DNA from: Klebsiella pneumoniae
GTDB taxonomy: Bacteria; Pseudomonadota; Gammaproteobacteria; Eutrophobiales; Eutrophobiaceae
Direction of reading: 5' to 3'
Length of the DNA: 64,000 bases
Assembly: GCA_945878555.1 (NCBI GenBank)
Contig: CAMDWI010000012.1
Coordinates: forward strand, 1-64,000
Below the pieces are notes generated by a model. It saw nothing but the letters and a program-made list of their open reading frames with translations, was not told where the DNA came from and did no database searches. The translations under genes and the position numbers were made by a program. This document shows positions 26,410 through 36,514 of this stretch, piece after piece (the stretch's first letter is position 1; the number at the start of each line of letters is the position of its first letter).

Positions 26410-27575
26410 GCGAATGGGAAGATACTACACGTAGGGAACGACAGAAACCGTCAGGCATCCCGGTGGCACCGGACATGGTGTTTGATCGCAACCTGCTGTT
26501 CTTTGTCTTTTTCTTCACCGTATTCCTGTTCCTGCTCTACCAGCTGGTCCGCATATTATCCCCTTTCCTGGCGCCCCTGCTCGCGGCACTGATGATCAGT
26601 CTGATTTTTTATCCCTTGAATACGTGGCTGCGTAGCATCATCCATAACAAGGACATCACGGCAGGGATCGTCACGGTCACGGTATTACTGACAATCATCA
26701 TCCCGGTGATCCTGCTGCTGTGGGCCCTGATTATTGAGGCCAGCAACCTGTTACCTGTCGCCCGTGCCTGGATAATCAAATGGGAGGCCGGTGGATTTAA
26801 TTCACTCGGCAGTGCGGTACCGCAACCGTTGCAACAACTCTGGGTCAAGGTTTTACCATATGTTGAACGCTGGAATGTCGACCTGCAATCAATGCTGACC
26901 GAATCGGTTCGCGATCTCGGCAATTCAATCACGATGTTAGGTGCCGCCACATTACGCGAGTTGTTCAAGTTCATCCTCAACCTGATAGTGCTGGTGCTGG
27001 TATTGTTCTTTTTCTTTCGGGATGGCGACCGGGTAATAGAGCGTGTCATTATGCTGGTGCCCATGGAAAAGGCGAACAAGCAACTGATAGTTACCCGACT
27101 GGATCGCACGCTGGTTGCGATTGTACGCGGTGCGTTTGCGACGGCTTCTGCACAGGGCCTGCTCAGCGGCATAGGCCTTGCCGTGGCCGGGGTGCCCTTC
27201 TCATTATTACTCGGGTTTCTCTCGGCACTGCTTTCACTGGTGCCCTTCGTTGGCGCAAGCCTGATATGGGCACCTGCCAGCATTTATCTGTTGCTGAATG
27301 ATCAGACTGTGGCCGGTATTGGACTGATAGTCTGGGGAGTATCTGTGGTTGGATTGGTCGATAACTTCATCCGCCCGTGGGTCGTGGGTAAACATGCCCA
27401 GCTACCGGTTTTGCTGTTACTGGTCGGTATACTCGGAGGCTTACAGGTGTATGGCCTGATCGGCGCGTTGATTAGTCCATTGATAGTGGCGACAGTGATG
27501 GTCTTTGCGCAGATCTACCATGATCAGTACCTGTTGAAACAACAACCGCCAGCCCCCCCTAAAGACGCGGGGTAA
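26406..27575 (+). CDS. AI-2E/PerM family membrane protein
   Basis: This is a polytopic inner-membrane protein of the AI-2E transporter (PerM/TqsA) family. Eight or so membrane segments are visible, including LLFFVFFFTVFLFLLYQLVRIL, the ITAGIVTVTVLLTIIIPVILLLW pair and the conserved GLLSGIGLAVAGVPFSLLLG, then ALLSLVPFVGASLIW and NFIRPWVVGKHAQLPVLLLLVGILGGLQVYG. It is translationally coupled to the MCE operon by a 4-bp overlap. That placement suggests a role connected with lipid transport rather than autoinducer export, but this is inference. Confidence 0.9.
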   Translation: MSEWEDTTRRERQKPSGIPVAPDMVFDRNLLFFVFFFTVFLFLLYQLVRILSPFLAPLLAALMISLIFYPLNTWLRSIIHNKDITAGIVTVTVLLTIIIPVILLLWALIIEASNLLPVARAWIIKWEAGGFNSLGSAVPQPLQQLWVKVLPYVERWNVDLQSMLTESVRDLGNSITMLGAATLRELFKFILNLIVLVLVLFFFFRDGDRVIERVIMLVPMEKANKQLIVTRLDRTLVAIVRGAFATASAQGLLSGIGLAVAGVPFSLLLGFLSALLSLVPFVGASLIWAPASIYLLLNDQTVAGIGLIVWGVSVVGLVDNFIRPWVVGKHAQLPVLLLLVGILGGLQVYGLIGALISPLIVATVMVFAQIYHDQYLLKQQPPAPPKDAG

Positions 27576-27582
27576 GCGCAAG

Positions 27583-28239
27583 CTAGTCAGGCACGGGTGG
27601 GGTGTTACCTGTTGTCAGTAACAGCGGCATGATCAGATCGAGTGCCGACTTCAGTAACTTCCTGTTTATATCCGGCTCCCGGGTCTGGCGTACCTTCAGA
27701 CCATCAATAAGACATTGCAGAAGTAAGGCACGTGCATCGGTCACCTTTCCACCAGGATGCTGGCCGCTAACCGCACTGGCACGACCAAGCCAGTCACTGA
27801 TGTCCTTACGCACCGTCGTATCAAAGGCCGCTACGGCAGCAGCGATATCCGCATCGCGTGTTGCCTGTGCAGACATCTCCAGTACCAGTGCCGGACTCAG
27901 ACCGTCGGTCTGCCCGCTACCGCAATTCCCGTAACGTTCGGTAAGTCTGGCAGACAGATCAATTGAACCATCCAGCACGGCGATCTCCGCTCTCAGTAAT
28001 TGCAATTGCCGTTCGATGATTGCAATGATGATCTCGTTCTTGCTCTTGAAATAACGATAGATAAGCCCCGGGCTCATATCCGCCGTCGCCGAGATACTCG
28101 CCATACTGGCCGCATGAAAACCATCCTGGACAAAACATTTCTGTGCGGCGATCAGGACACGCTCGCGCTGAGCCTGCGTGCGTGTCCCTGCTGTAGTAGT
28201 GGTGGTGGACTTCTTTTTTTTGTTTCGGGTGACAGTCAT
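27583..28239 (-). CDS. TetR-family transcriptional regulator of the RND pump
   Basis: The N-terminal TetR helix-turn-helix spans about residues 25-75 (RVLIAAQKCFVQDGFHAASM then ADMSPGLIYRYFKSKNEIIIAI). The C-terminal ligand domain is helical. A basic KKKKSTTTTTAGTRT tract precedes the DNA-binding domain. The gene lies 4 bp downstream of the acrB-like gene on the same strand, so it is the last gene of the efflux operon. A near-palindromic site in front of the adaptor gene is the likely operator. Confidence 0.9.
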   Translation of the reverse strand: MTVTRNKKKKSTTTTTAGTRTQAQRERVLIAAQKCFVQDGFHAASMASISATADMSPGLIYRYFKSKNEIIIAIIERQLQLLRAEIAVLDGSIDLSARLTERYGNCGSGQTDGLSPALVLEMSAQATRDADIAAAVAAFDTTVRKDISDWLGRASAVSGQHPGGKVTDARALLLQCLIDGLKVRQTREPDINRKLLKSALDLIMPLLLTTGNTPPVPD

Positions 28240-28243
28240 CGTA

Positions 28244-31200
28244 TCAGACCGGCTTGCGTACGCGGAACATACGTTTAATCAGCACAAAAAACATCGGGGT
28301 AAAGAACAGGCCAAGCAAGGCGCCGACGATCATGCCTCCGAGTACGCCGGTACCAATCGCACGTTGCGCGCCGGAGCCGGCACCGGTTGCCAGCGCAAGT
28401 GGTAATACACCCATGCCAAAGGCCAGTGAGGTCATCAGGATAGGGCGCAATCGATCACGGATCGCCTGTAGCGTTGCCTCGACCAGGTCCATCCCCTGAT
28501 TCAGATAATCCGTTGCGAATGACACTATCATGATGGCGTTTTTTGATGTCAATCCAACCGTTGTCAGCATGGCGACCTGGAAATAAACATCGCGTTCTAT
28601 TCCGCGCAGATTGGCCGCGATGACAATACCGAGTATACCCAATGGCGCCACCATCATGACCGAGGTCGGTATAGACCAGCTTTCATACAGTGCGGCCAGA
28701 CACAGGAACACGATCAGCAACGACAAGGTATACAATATCGGTGTCTGCGCCCCGGCCTGGCGCTCCTGATAGGACAGTCCGGTCCATTCCAGTCCAAAAC
28801 CGTCGCCTGCTTCTGCCACCAGTCGTTCGGCCTCACGCATGGCCTCTCCCGAGCTTACACCGGAAGCAGCTTCACCATTGATCTGCATCGCCGGTACACC
28901 GTTATAACGCTCCAGACGCGGTGAGCCATATTCCCAACGCGAATCTGCAAAGGCGGTAAACGCAACCATCTCGCCACGATTATTACGCACGGACCACAGT
29001 TTGAAATCTTCCGGACCCATGCGGAACGGTGCATCGGCCTGGACATAAACGCGCTTGACCCGCCCACGGTCAATAAAATCGTCGACATAACGTCCACCCC
29101 AGGCAGTTGCCAGTGTGTTATTGATTTCGGCTATCGACAGGCCAAGTGCGCTGGCCTTTTCGGAATCCACATCGACCCGAAACTCCGGCGCATCCTCCTG
29201 CCCGTTCGGGCGCACATTTTTGAACAGCGGGCTCTGCCTTGCGCCATCCAGAAAGCGGTTACGCGCCGCCAGCAGCGCATCATGGCCCTGCCCGCCATTA
29301 TCCATCAGGTAAAAGACAAAGCCGCCAGCATTGCCGAGCTCCGGAATGGCCGCCTGGGCAAAGGCAAATACCATCGCATCCTTGATCTGTCCCAGTGCCT
29401 TGAAGGCGCGACCGGTAATCGCGCTGATGGACAATTCGGGTGACTGCCGCTCACTCCAGTCCTGAAGTTTGATAAAGGCCAGACCATTGTTCTGACCACT
29501 GCCGCCAAAGCTGAAACCCTGCACACTGAACACCGACTCGACCACTTCTTTCTCATTATCAAGAAAATGATCTTCAAGCTGCATGATCGATTTCATCGTA
29601 CGTTCCTGGGTCGCACCGGCCGGTGCCTGTACCATTGAGAATAAAATGCCCTGATCTTCCTGCGGGAGAAATGATGACGGTAATTTCAGGAACAAGACTC
29701 CCATGACAACTACGAGTGCAATAAAGATCAATGAAAACCGGACAGTGCGTGAGAGCATGCTACGGACCACTCCACGACAGGCACTGCTGCTGCGTTCAAA
29801 GGCGTTGTTAAACCATTGAAAGAACCCTGTCTCGCCGTGATGTTCACCCTTGCGCAATGGTTTCAGCATCGTGGCACACAGCGCCGGTGTCAGAATCAGG
29901 GCGATCAACACCGACAGTGCCATTGCGGACACAATGGTGGCAGAAAACTGCCGGTAGATTACCCCGGTTGCACCGCCGAGAAATGCCATCGGCACAAACA
30001 CGGCAGCGAGCACCACGCCGATAGCGACCAGTGCACCGGTGATCTGGCGCATTGACTTGCGAGTGGCCTCCAGTGGTGACAGACCTTCTTCGCGCATCAC
30101 GCGTTCAACATTTTCCACCACCACAATGGCATCATCGACCAGCAGGCCGATCGCCAGCACCATCGCAAACATGGTCAGCATATTGACGGAGAAACCAAGT
30201 ACAGCAAGCACACCCATCGTACCCAGCAATACTATCGGTACGGCAATTGTCGGGATCAGCGTAGCGCGGAAATTCTGCAGAAACAGGTACATCACCAGAA
30301 ACACCAGGCCAATGGCTTCAAGTAGCGTGGTGATGACATTGCGGATCGAGATCCGGACAAACGGCGTGGTTTCAAACGGGACCACCGCCTTCATACCGAT
30401 CGGAAAAAACTGTTCCAGCTCGGCCAGTCTGGCCTCGACACCGGCGGCGGTCTCAAGCGCATTTGCACCGGTGGCCATACGCACAGCAATGCCGCTGGCC
30501 GTCTGCCGGTTATAACGGGAGATAAATCCGTAGTTCTCGGCGCCAAGCTCGACACGGGCAATATCCCCCAGCCGTAAAATTGATCCATCCGTATTACTGC
30601 GCACGATAATATCGCGGAATTCTTCCGGCGTCTGCATACGACTTTGGGCGGTGATGGTCGCATTCAACTGTTGTCCGGCGACCGCCGGTGTACCGCCGAG
30701 CTGCCCGAGGGCAACCTGCTGGTTCTGTGCCTGCAATGCACTGACGACATCATTCACGGCCAGCCGGTACGTCTCCAGCTTGTGTGGATCCAGCCAGATC
30801 CGCATTGCGTATTTGGCACCGAAGACAGTCAGGTTACCGACCCCCGGTACACGGCTTAACGGGTCTACCAGATTGGTGGCCACATAATCGGCAATATCGT
30901 CCTTGCTCATGCGACCGTCTTCAGAGACAAATCCGATCACCATCAAAAATCCGGTACTGGCCTTGCTGACGTTCACGCCCTGGCGCTGGACTTCCTGTGG
31001 CAATAATGGCATTGCCAGCTGCAGCTTGTTCTGTACCTGCACCTGCGCAATGTCCGGGTCTATCGCATTATCAAATGTCAGCGTGACGGATGCGCCGCCG
31101 GTGGATTCACTGGTAGAGGACATATAGATCAGACCATCCAGACCTTTCATGTTCTGTTCTATTACCTGGGTGACCGAATCCTCCACCACCTGTGCCGAGG

Positions 31201-31354
31201 CGCCCGGATAGGTGGCATTGATGGCGACAGTCGGGGGTGCGATTGAGGGATACATGGAAACCGGTAACTGCGTGATGGCCAGCGCACCGGCCAACATGAT
31301 GATAATCGCAATGACCCAGGCAAAGATCGGCCTGTCGATAAAAAAATGTGCCAT
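28244..31354 (-). CDS. RND multidrug efflux permease (AcrB/MexB, HAE1 family)
   Basis: This is the proton-driven inner-membrane trimeric pump of a tripartite efflux system. The 1036-residue length and N-terminus [27 protein letters not shown] are typical of HAE1. TM4 carries the proton-relay aspartates ([23 protein letters not shown]), and the permease motif [15 protein letters not shown] and the [14 protein letters not shown] segment are intact. Two large periplasmic loops give porter and docking domains. It lies 12 bp downstream of the adaptor. No outer-membrane factor gene is present, so a TolC-like channel elsewhere is presumed. Confidence 0.96.
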   Translation of the reverse strand: MAHFFIDRPIFAWVIAIIIMLAGALAITQLPVSMYPSIAPPTVAINATYPGASAQVVEDSVTQVIEQNMKGLDGLIYMSSTSESTGGASVTLTFDNAIDPDIAQVQVQNKLQLAMPLLPQEVQRQGVNVSKASTGFLMVIGFVSEDGRMSKDDIADYVATNLVDPLSRVPGVGNLTVFGAKYAMRIWLDPHKLETYRLAVNDVVSALQAQNQQVALGQLGGTPAVAGQQLNATITAQSRMQTPEEFRDIIVRSNTDGSILRLGDIARVELGAENYGFISRYNRQTASGIAVRMATGANALETAAGVEARLAELEQFFPIGMKAVVPFETTPFVRISIRNVITTLLEAIGLVFLVMYLFLQNFRATLIPTIAVPIVLLGTMGVLAVLGFSVNMLTMFAMVLAIGLLVDDAIVVVENVERVMREEGLSPLEATRKSMRQITGALVAIGVVLAAVFVPMAFLGGATGVIYRQFSATIVSAMALSVLIALILTPALCATMLKPLRKGEHHGETGFFQWFNNAFERSSSACRGVVRSMLSRTVRFSLIFIALVVVMGVLFLKLPSSFLPQEDQGILFSMVQAPAGATQERTMKSIMQLEDHFLDNEKEVVESVFSVQGFSFGGSGQNNGLAFIKLQDWSERQSPELSISAITGRAFKALGQIKDAMVFAFAQAAIPELGNAGGFVFYLMDNGGQGHDALLAARNRFLDGARQSPLFKNVRPNGQEDAPEFRVDVDSEKASALGLSIAEINNTLATAWGGRYVDDFIDRGRVKRVYVQADAPFRMGPEDFKLWSVRNNRGEMVAFTAFADSRWEYGSPRLERYNGVPAMQINGEAASGVSSGEAMREAERLVAEAGDGFGLEWTGLSYQERQAGAQTPILYTLSLLIVFLCLAALYESWSIPTSVMMVAPLGILGIVIAANLRGIERDVYFQVAMLTTVGLTSKNAIMIVSFATDYLNQGMDLVEATLQAIRDRLRPILMTSLAFGMGVLPLALATGAGSGAQRAIGTGVLGGMIVGALLGLFFTPMFFVLIKRMFRVRKPV

Positions 31355-31366
31355 CGTTCGCTGTCC

Positions 31367-32551
31367 TTACCGGACTGTCTGACCGGCGGCAGTGGCGGGC
31401 GGTGGTTCTGTGGCAGTAGCTGCCTGCGTAATCTGTAACGACATGCCCGGCCGGAGCTTTTGCAACCCTTCGATGATAACCTGATCACCGGCAGCCAGTC
31501 CGCTTTCGACCAGCCACTGGTCTCCAAGCGCACGACTGAGCATGACCGGACGCATCTCGGCCTTGCCATCAGCACCTACCACCATTGCCGTCGCATTGCC
31601 CTTGGGATCCCGGGTGATACCCTGTTGCGGTACCAGCACCGCATTGTCACGCTGTCCGGCACTGACGACAGCCCGTACATACATGCCCGGCAATAATACA
31701 TTTTCTGCATTAGGTACCTCGACACGCAACATATAGCTGCCGGTTGAGGGATCAACCGTGACCTCGGCAAACTTCAACTTGCCCGATTGTGGATAGACAC
31801 TGTTATTTTCGAGCAGGATAGTCACAGGAATATCCGCTGTGGTACTGAGCTTACCTTCCTTTAATTGTTCGCGTAAGTCGAGCAATTCACTGGCGGACTG
31901 GTTCAGGTCGACATACACCGGATCCAGCTTCTGGATGGTTGCCAACAATTCGTCCTGGTTGGCGGTCACCAGTGCGCCCTGGGTCACTGCAGACTTGCCG
32001 ATGCGACCACTGATGGGTGCGGTTATACGGGTGTAACCCAGCATAACCTCGCTGCTGGCCAGTCCGGCGGCGGCGACGGCAACATCGGCCTCGGCCTGCT
32101 TCAGGCGGGCAGCGGAGTTGTCGTTTTCTGATTTGCTGACCGTCCCCTTTTCGGCCAGTTGTGCAGAACGCCCGGCGTTCAGGCGGGCAATATCCAGCGC
32201 CGCCTGGGCGCGGTTCAGTGCGGCCTTCGCACTGTTAAAGTCGGCGCGATATCGCGCATCATCGAGCTGATACAGCGGCTGCCCTGCCTCAACCATACCG
32301 CCTTCGGTAAACAACACCTCCCTGACTATACCGGTTACCTGCGGTCGCAGCTCGGCGATCTGTAAAGGCGCGATTCTCCCCGGTAACTCACGGGTCAACG
32401 TCAGGGGGCGGCTTGTCAGCGTGACCACCGTCACTGCGGCAGAGTCTGGCCTGGCCGGTGGGGCCGCCGTTTCTGACGGACTGCACCCGACCAGCAAACT
32501 GACTACTGCGATGACTGTTAAACCGAGAATGTGCTGTAGCAATCTGGACAT
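31367..32551 (-). CDS. RND periplasmic adaptor (AcrA/MexA family)
   Basis: This is a periplasmic membrane-fusion lipoprotein of the efflux pump. The signal ends with the lipobox SLLVGCSPSE (Cys at about residue 23). Lipoyl halves (AELRPQVTGIVREVLFTEGGMVEAGQPLYQLD and RITAPISGRIGKSAVTQGALV), an alpha-hairpin, and beta-barrel and membrane-proximal domains are in standard order. It is the first gene of the operon adaptor-permease-tetR. A TetR-type near-palindrome sits about 40 bp before the start. Confidence 0.95.
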   Translation of the reverse strand: MSRLLQHILGLTVIAVVSLLVGCSPSETAAPPARPDSAAVTVVTLTSRPLTLTRELPGRIAPLQIAELRPQVTGIVREVLFTEGGMVEAGQPLYQLDDARYRADFNSAKAALNRAQAALDIARLNAGRSAQLAEKGTVSKSENDNSAARLKQAEADVAVAAAGLASSEVMLGYTRITAPISGRIGKSAVTQGALVTANQDELLATIQKLDPVYVDLNQSASELLDLREQLKEGKLSTTADIPVTILLENNSVYPQSGKLKFAEVTVDPSTGSYMLRVEVPNAENVLLPGMYVRAVVSAGQRDNAVLVPQQGITRDPKGNATAMVVGADGKAEMRPVMLSRALGDQWLVESGLAAGDQVIIEGLQKLRPGMSLQITQAATATEPPPATAAGQTVR

Positions 32552-32590
32552 CGTGGAATCATCTTGTGCGGAAAAAAGGTGCGCCAGAGT

Positions 32591-32602
32591 GAACGATCAT
32601 TC
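32591..32602. promoter_or_regulatory. Candidate TetR operator upstream of the RND operon
   Basis: GAACGATCATTC is an inverted repeat with one mismatched pair around a central GATC (GAAcGATCaTTC). It is positioned about 40 bp upstream of the adaptor ATG at 32551, where a local repressor would block the promoter. Many TetR regulators of AcrAB-type pumps use GAAnGATCnTTC-like sites. Confidence 0.55.
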
Positions 32603-32656
32603 TCTTTTTGTCAATCCTGTATCACCTGCTCCCAGGTGGATGATTACAGACAGGAT

Positions 32657-32860
32657 CTAGTATCTGACAAACCAGGGTAATGTGATTAACACGACCCCGG
32701 CACCAATCAACAGCGCAAGGTTGGATACGAAAAACGGGTAGGCCATCAGGAGTAACCCACATGCCAGTGGCACGATGGCCCGCTGCTTCCTGCCATAACT
32801 GAAGTAACCCAGACCAAATGTACTGAATAGAAATCCCCATAACAGCACGGCTGAGTTCAT
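32657..32860 (-). CDS. Small inner-membrane protein, unknown function
   Basis: This 67-residue protein is almost entirely hydrophobic, with two or three short membrane segments (AVLLWGFLFSTFGLGYFSYG; IVPLACGLLLMAYPFFVSNLALLIGAGVVLITLPWFVRY). The pattern of a glycine-rich first helix followed by KQRA resembles small conserved proteobacterial membrane proteins of unknown role. It is monocistronic between the DUF533 gene and the RND operon on the same strand. Confidence 0.65.
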   Translation of the reverse strand: MNSAVLLWGFLFSTFGLGYFSYGRKQRAIVPLACGLLLMAYPFFVSNLALLIGAGVVLITLPWFVRY

Positions 32861-32945
32861 TAGTGGAACCGACCGCAGAGATTTACCTGTTTAATCATTC
32901 AAGTCAGCATATAAGTCCGTGGTCAGTCCCTTACGTTAGTCCAGT

Positions 32946-33683
32946 TCAGGCAGTCTGCCGGTTCATTGCCAGCAGTTCCTGTTGCAGACTCGCCGTAAAT
33001 CCCGGGTCCAGTCTGAGTGAGCTGGCAAGCGCACCCAGGTATTGTTGTTCACGTGCACACTGGCTGTCACACACCAGCAATGCGGCGAGATACACTTCGG
33101 CGGACTCCTGCGGCGTCCTGACGTGAGTAGCGATCTCGTTCACATCCGGGGTATTCGCCATCTCCTGCATTAACAACATTTTTTCCTGAGAACTGATTCC
33201 GGCTGTTTCGAGCTTGCCAAATATTTTCTGACTTTCTATCGCATCCACATGACCGTCGGCCTTGGCGGCACCTATCATCGCGCGAATGACTGCAATCGCG
33301 AGATCCGGGCTGGCCTGAACCGGTGCAGCAGCCGGATTGGCTGTTGCCGGTGTACCCATCTGTCCACTGAGCGTGGACAATAAACCACCTGCCTGTGCCA
33401 GCAGACCCTGGGCAGATTGGGTCACTGCGCCCGTCACCGAGGCATTTCCAGTGGAGGCCTTTTGCTGCTGATAATTCCCGTACGCCTTGTATGCCAACGT
33501 CCCCAGTACGGCAAGACCACCCATCTTCGCCAGATTTTCGACACCATCCTTGCGCAACAAGGTAGATCCGAGTCCTCCGGTCAACAGTCCGGCGGCAAAA
33601 TTTTTCGTGGCCATGCCACCCAGCATCTTGCCTACCAGACTGTTAGTATCAATATTCGCGAGCAGCTTGTTTGTATCAATCAT
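32946..33683 (-). CDS. DUF533/TerB-like protein (YebE-like)
   Basis: The protein matches the DUF533 inner-membrane protein group (E. coli YebE). The N-terminal part has glycine-rich hydrophobic segments (FAAGLLTGGLGSTLL, GGLAVLGTLAYKAYGNYQQQ). A linker follows, then a TerB-like helical domain with IRAMIGAAKADGHVDAIESQKIF near residues 135-155 and LAALLVCDSQCAREQQYLGALASSLRLD. Function is unknown; YebE is envelope-stress related in enterics. Confidence 0.85.
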   Translation of the reverse strand: MIDTNKLLANIDTNSLVGKMLGGMATKNFAAGLLTGGLGSTLLRKDGVENLAKMGGLAVLGTLAYKAYGNYQQQKASTGNASVTGAVTQSAQGLLAQAGGLLSTLSGQMGTPATANPAAAPVQASPDLAIAVIRAMIGAAKADGHVDAIESQKIFGKLETAGISSQEKMLLMQEMANTPDVNEIATHVRTPQESAEVYLAALLVCDSQCAREQQYLGALASSLRLDPGFTASLQQELLAMNRQTA

Positions 33684-33785
33684 GCACTTCCTCCAGACTC
33701 CGTTATGTTACCTGTCCCCGTGTAGTCAAAATCAGGGAGTATTCACCTCTCAAGTGACAGGCACGGGTGGAGAAAGTTTCTACAC

Positions 33786-34493
33786 TCAGTTCGAACTGAC
33801 CAGTTGCCAGCTGCCGTCAGGCCGACGACAAGCGGTTCCAACTACCTGTTGTGTCCTGCCCTGCACACTGGCATCCATATAATACTCGCGACAATAACGA
33901 CCGCCATCTTCCTGCAGGGTGCCTTGTGGTGTCACTGCATACTGGGTGTCGGCATCGTTCCAGACGATTTTACTGCCGTCCGGCGCATGTTCGAGCGCCT
34001 GATCAAAACAGAGCTGATCAGCCTTATCCATCGACTTGCCTATTTCGCCACCGATGATGACCCCGGCCAGTGTCCCGGCTGCCACGGCAAACAGACGTCC
34101 TGTACCATCACCAATTTGTGAACCCGCAAGACCACCAATTGCCCCACCCAACACCTGCCCGATGACTTCACGATTGCACCGGCCAGCGGTGACATCGATT
34201 GGCACGGCGGTCAGCCCGTAGTCACGGTAATTATCATGATTCTGTCGGTAACCATGGGCGGGTGCCCACGGCGGTGGTCCGTTACCGGCAAAACGGGCCT
34301 GGTTATTGCCCTTGCACTTGATATCTACCTTGTTACCACCCGGGTTGGTTTTGTTTTTGATATTACAATCGTCGGTTTTGACCTGAACTTTCGCATTGCC
34401 CTGCCCCTGTTTCGCGGGCTGTGAATGGACAGCTCCGGTGATAAACAACAGTGCCATGGCAAGTGCCCATAATATTTTGTCCGAACCTTGCAT
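33786..34493 (-). CDS. Exported glycine-zipper surface-antigen-like protein
   Basis: A signal peptide (about residues 1-27, ending VHSQPA) precedes a low-complexity lysine/asparagine-rich region with a Cys pair (DDCNIKNKTNPGG... IKCKGNN). A PPPWAPAHGYRQ linker and a glycine-zipper segment (VLGGAIGGLAGSQIGDGTGR...AVAAGTLAGVIIGGEIGKSMDKAD) follow. The C-terminal domain ends YCREYYMDASVQGRTQQVVG and ACRRPDGSW, the same domain as in the lipoprotein at 10872-11348. It lacks a clear lipobox, so it is probably periplasmic or outer-membrane associated. Confidence 0.8.
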   Translation of the reverse strand: MQGSDKILWALAMALLFITGAVHSQPAKQGQGNAKVQVKTDDCNIKNKTNPGGNKVDIKCKGNNQARFAGNGPPPWAPAHGYRQNHDNYRDYGLTAVPIDVTAGRCNREVIGQVLGGAIGGLAGSQIGDGTGRLFAVAAGTLAGVIIGGEIGKSMDKADQLCFDQALEHAPDGSKIVWNDADTQYAVTPQGTLQEDGGRYCREYYMDASVQGRTQQVVGTACRRPDGSWQLVSSN

Positions 34494-34625
34494 AGATACC
34501 TCCTGTTAGTAACAGTATGTTGTTATTCAGACTAGCCTAAAGCCGGCAAGATTGTGTAACTTACTGTCGCAAACATGACAGGGTTGTCAACTCCGTGGGC
34601 TGCGTCAGCTGCCCGGTCCTGTCTG

Positions 34626-35576
34626 CTACACCGATCCGGTCGCTCGCAGCACGCGGTCATGGATTGCCGCCCATGCAGGTTCATCCGGGGGCAACGCAAC
34701 CAGCAAAACCTCACACTGGCTCGCATCCGCCTCGTGTAACGTCGCATATAACACACGCGCATAGTCTTCGGGCTGGCGTGGCATCGGCCAGTATTTCGAC
34801 ACCGGCCATTTAACGGGGTCTTGCGCCAGCAGACCGATACGCTTGTCCGGGAAGGGTGATCCGGACAGATCAGCCGGGATACGATAGCATGCTGTGCGCG
34901 GCGCGTAATGTGATTCCAGGGCACCCGGTACCCGAGGTGCTGCTGCATCAACGTTACCGGCAAGTGGCAGGTAACGCAGGATCATTTCAGTAGTGATGAT
35001 ACCGGGACGCAATATGCGCGCATGTTCACCACTGAGATCGACGATGGTCGACTCGATACCGACCGGGCATGGGCCACCATCTACCACGGCGGCGATCTTG
35101 CCAGCCAGATGCTGACGTACATGCAACGCCGAGGTCGGGCTGATTTGGCCAAAGGGATTTGCAGAGGGTGCGGCCAGACCACGACCGAGCTCACGCAACA
35201 CGGCCTGCGCTACAGGATGTGACGGAACACGCAGTGCGACAGTCGACTGGCCGCCAGTCACCAACTCCGAAACTTTTTGGGCAGCAGGCAGCACCATGGT
35301 GAGAGGCCCCGGCCAGAAGGCCGCCGCCAACCGCCATGCCGACTCCGGTACTTTGGAGGCCCAGTTCGATAGTTGGTCGGCACTCGCAAGATGTACAATC
35401 AGGGGATGATCGGCCGGGCGACCTTTGGCCAGAAAAATCCGGCGTAAGGCAGCGGGGTTGGTCGCATCGGCGGCCAACCCGTAAACGGTCTCAAACGGCA
35501 GCGCCACGATCTCGCCCGCCGCCAGCAGTTTAACGGCAGTGGACAAATCATCCGGGCTGGAACTGAGTTGCAACAT
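34626..35576 (-). CDS. L-threonylcarbamoyladenylate synthase (Sua5/YwlC/TsaC family)
   Basis: This enzyme makes threonylcarbamoyl-AMP from threonine, bicarbonate and ATP for the tRNA t6A37 modification. The YrdC domain (residues about 10-200) carries ALPFETVYGLAADATNPAALRRIFLAKGRPADHPLIVHL, LAAPSANPFGQISPTSA and GGPCPVGIESTIVDLSG. A C-terminal Sua5 domain (residues about 210-316, with APRVPGALESHYAPRT linker) makes it the long Sua5/YwlC form rather than the short TsaC. It is cytoplasmic. NhaR lies upstream on the same strand, 17 bp away, but an operon link is uncertain. Confidence 0.95.
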   Translation of the reverse strand: MLQLSSSPDDLSTAVKLLAAGEIVALPFETVYGLAADATNPAALRRIFLAKGRPADHPLIVHLASADQLSNWASKVPESAWRLAAAFWPGPLTMVLPAAQKVSELVTGGQSTVALRVPSHPVAQAVLRELGRGLAAPSANPFGQISPTSALHVRQHLAGKIAAVVDGGPCPVGIESTIVDLSGEHARILRPGIITTEMILRYLPLAGNVDAAAPRVPGALESHYAPRTACYRIPADLSGSPFPDKRIGLLAQDPVKWPVSKYWPMPRQPEDYARVLYATLHEADASQCEVLLVALPPDEPAWAAIHDRVLRATGSV

Positions 35577-35593
35577 GAATAAATCTCCGATCT

Positions 35594-36514
35594 CTATCGC
35601 ACCGTTTCGCCGCTACCTTGCGGAACGAATACGGCCCTGCGGGCCTCTTCCAGTAAGGCGCGCACTTCCGGGTGCTGGATACGCCGTTCCGTACTGATCA
35701 ACCAGAAGGCCTCACGTAACGCATCGACCCTGCCTACTTCGGTGACACCATAACGTGAGCAGATTTCGTCCGCTATAATCGCGGGGGCCGGAAAATATCC
35801 TTCTCCCTCCTGGGCAAAGACCTTCATCAGGGCACTGTCATCAAACTCACCGACCACCCGTGGGTAGATCCGCGTCTCACTCAGCCACCGATCGATCTCG
35901 CCACGCACCACAGCATTCGTACCAGGCAGTAGCAGTGGCGCACCGTTCAGACAGTCTGGAAATACCGCGTCCGGCCGTACCAGTTCAGTCGCAGCAAAAA
36001 AGGCGACGGCACTTTCACCTAACTTACGACTGTGGCCACGTACGGCCAATCCGACCGGCATCGGTCGATCCGCCAGTACCATCTCCAGGCGGTGCAGCGC
36101 CAGTTCTCCAAGCAAGGCATCAATTGTACCCTCGCGGCACACCAGCCGTATCGGTCTCTCTGCACGCTTCAGCGAGGCCAGAAGTCGATGGGTCAACGAC
36201 TTCGGAATAGCATCAGACACACCGATACGAAAAGTCGTCATCGCCTGGTCCGGGACCGTACTCGCACGCAGCGAGGAGACCATCTCCTGACCCAGCGCAA
36301 ATATATCGTCAGCATAGGACAAGGCAATGCGCCCTGCCTCCGTCAGTTCGAGACCGCGACCGGCCGGCTTGAACAAGGCCGATTCGAGGTCGTCTTCAAG
36401 CAGTTTGATCTGCGCACTGACAGTTTGCGGCGTCAGATGCAGCTGACTGGCTGCCGCAGCGACGCTTCCAGCATGCGCCGCCGCCCAGAAGTAACGCAGG
36501 TGTTTAAGGTTCAT
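35594..36514 (-). CDS. nhaR: NhaR-like LysR-family transcriptional activator
   Basis: This is a LysR regulator with close resemblance to E. coli NhaR, which activates the sodium/proton antiporter gene nhaA. The N-terminal winged helix includes LKHLRYFWAAAHAGSVAAAA and LHLTPQTVSAQIKLLEDDLE. The effector-binding domain contains FRIGVSDAIPKSLTHRLLASL and LVCREGTIDALLGELALHRLEMVLADRP. I prefer ATG 36514 (MNLKHLRYFW) to the ORF-track start at 36529, because homologues begin immediately before this motif. No nhaA is nearby; the divergent terC/alx-like gene is a plausible target. Confidence 0.88.
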   Translation of the reverse strand: MNLKHLRYFWAAAHAGSVAAAASQLHLTPQTVSAQIKLLEDDLESALFKPAGRGLELTEAGRIALSYADDIFALGQEMVSSLRASTVPDQAMTTFRIGVSDAIPKSLTHRLLASLKRAERPIRLVCREGTIDALLGELALHRLEMVLADRPMPVGLAVRGHSRKLGESAVAFFAATELVRPDAVFPDCLNGAPLLLPGTNAVVRGEIDRWLSETRIYPRVVGEFDDSALMKVFAQEGEGYFPAPAIIADEICSRYGVTEVGRVDALREAFWLISTERRIQHPEVRALLEEARRAVFVPQGSGETVR

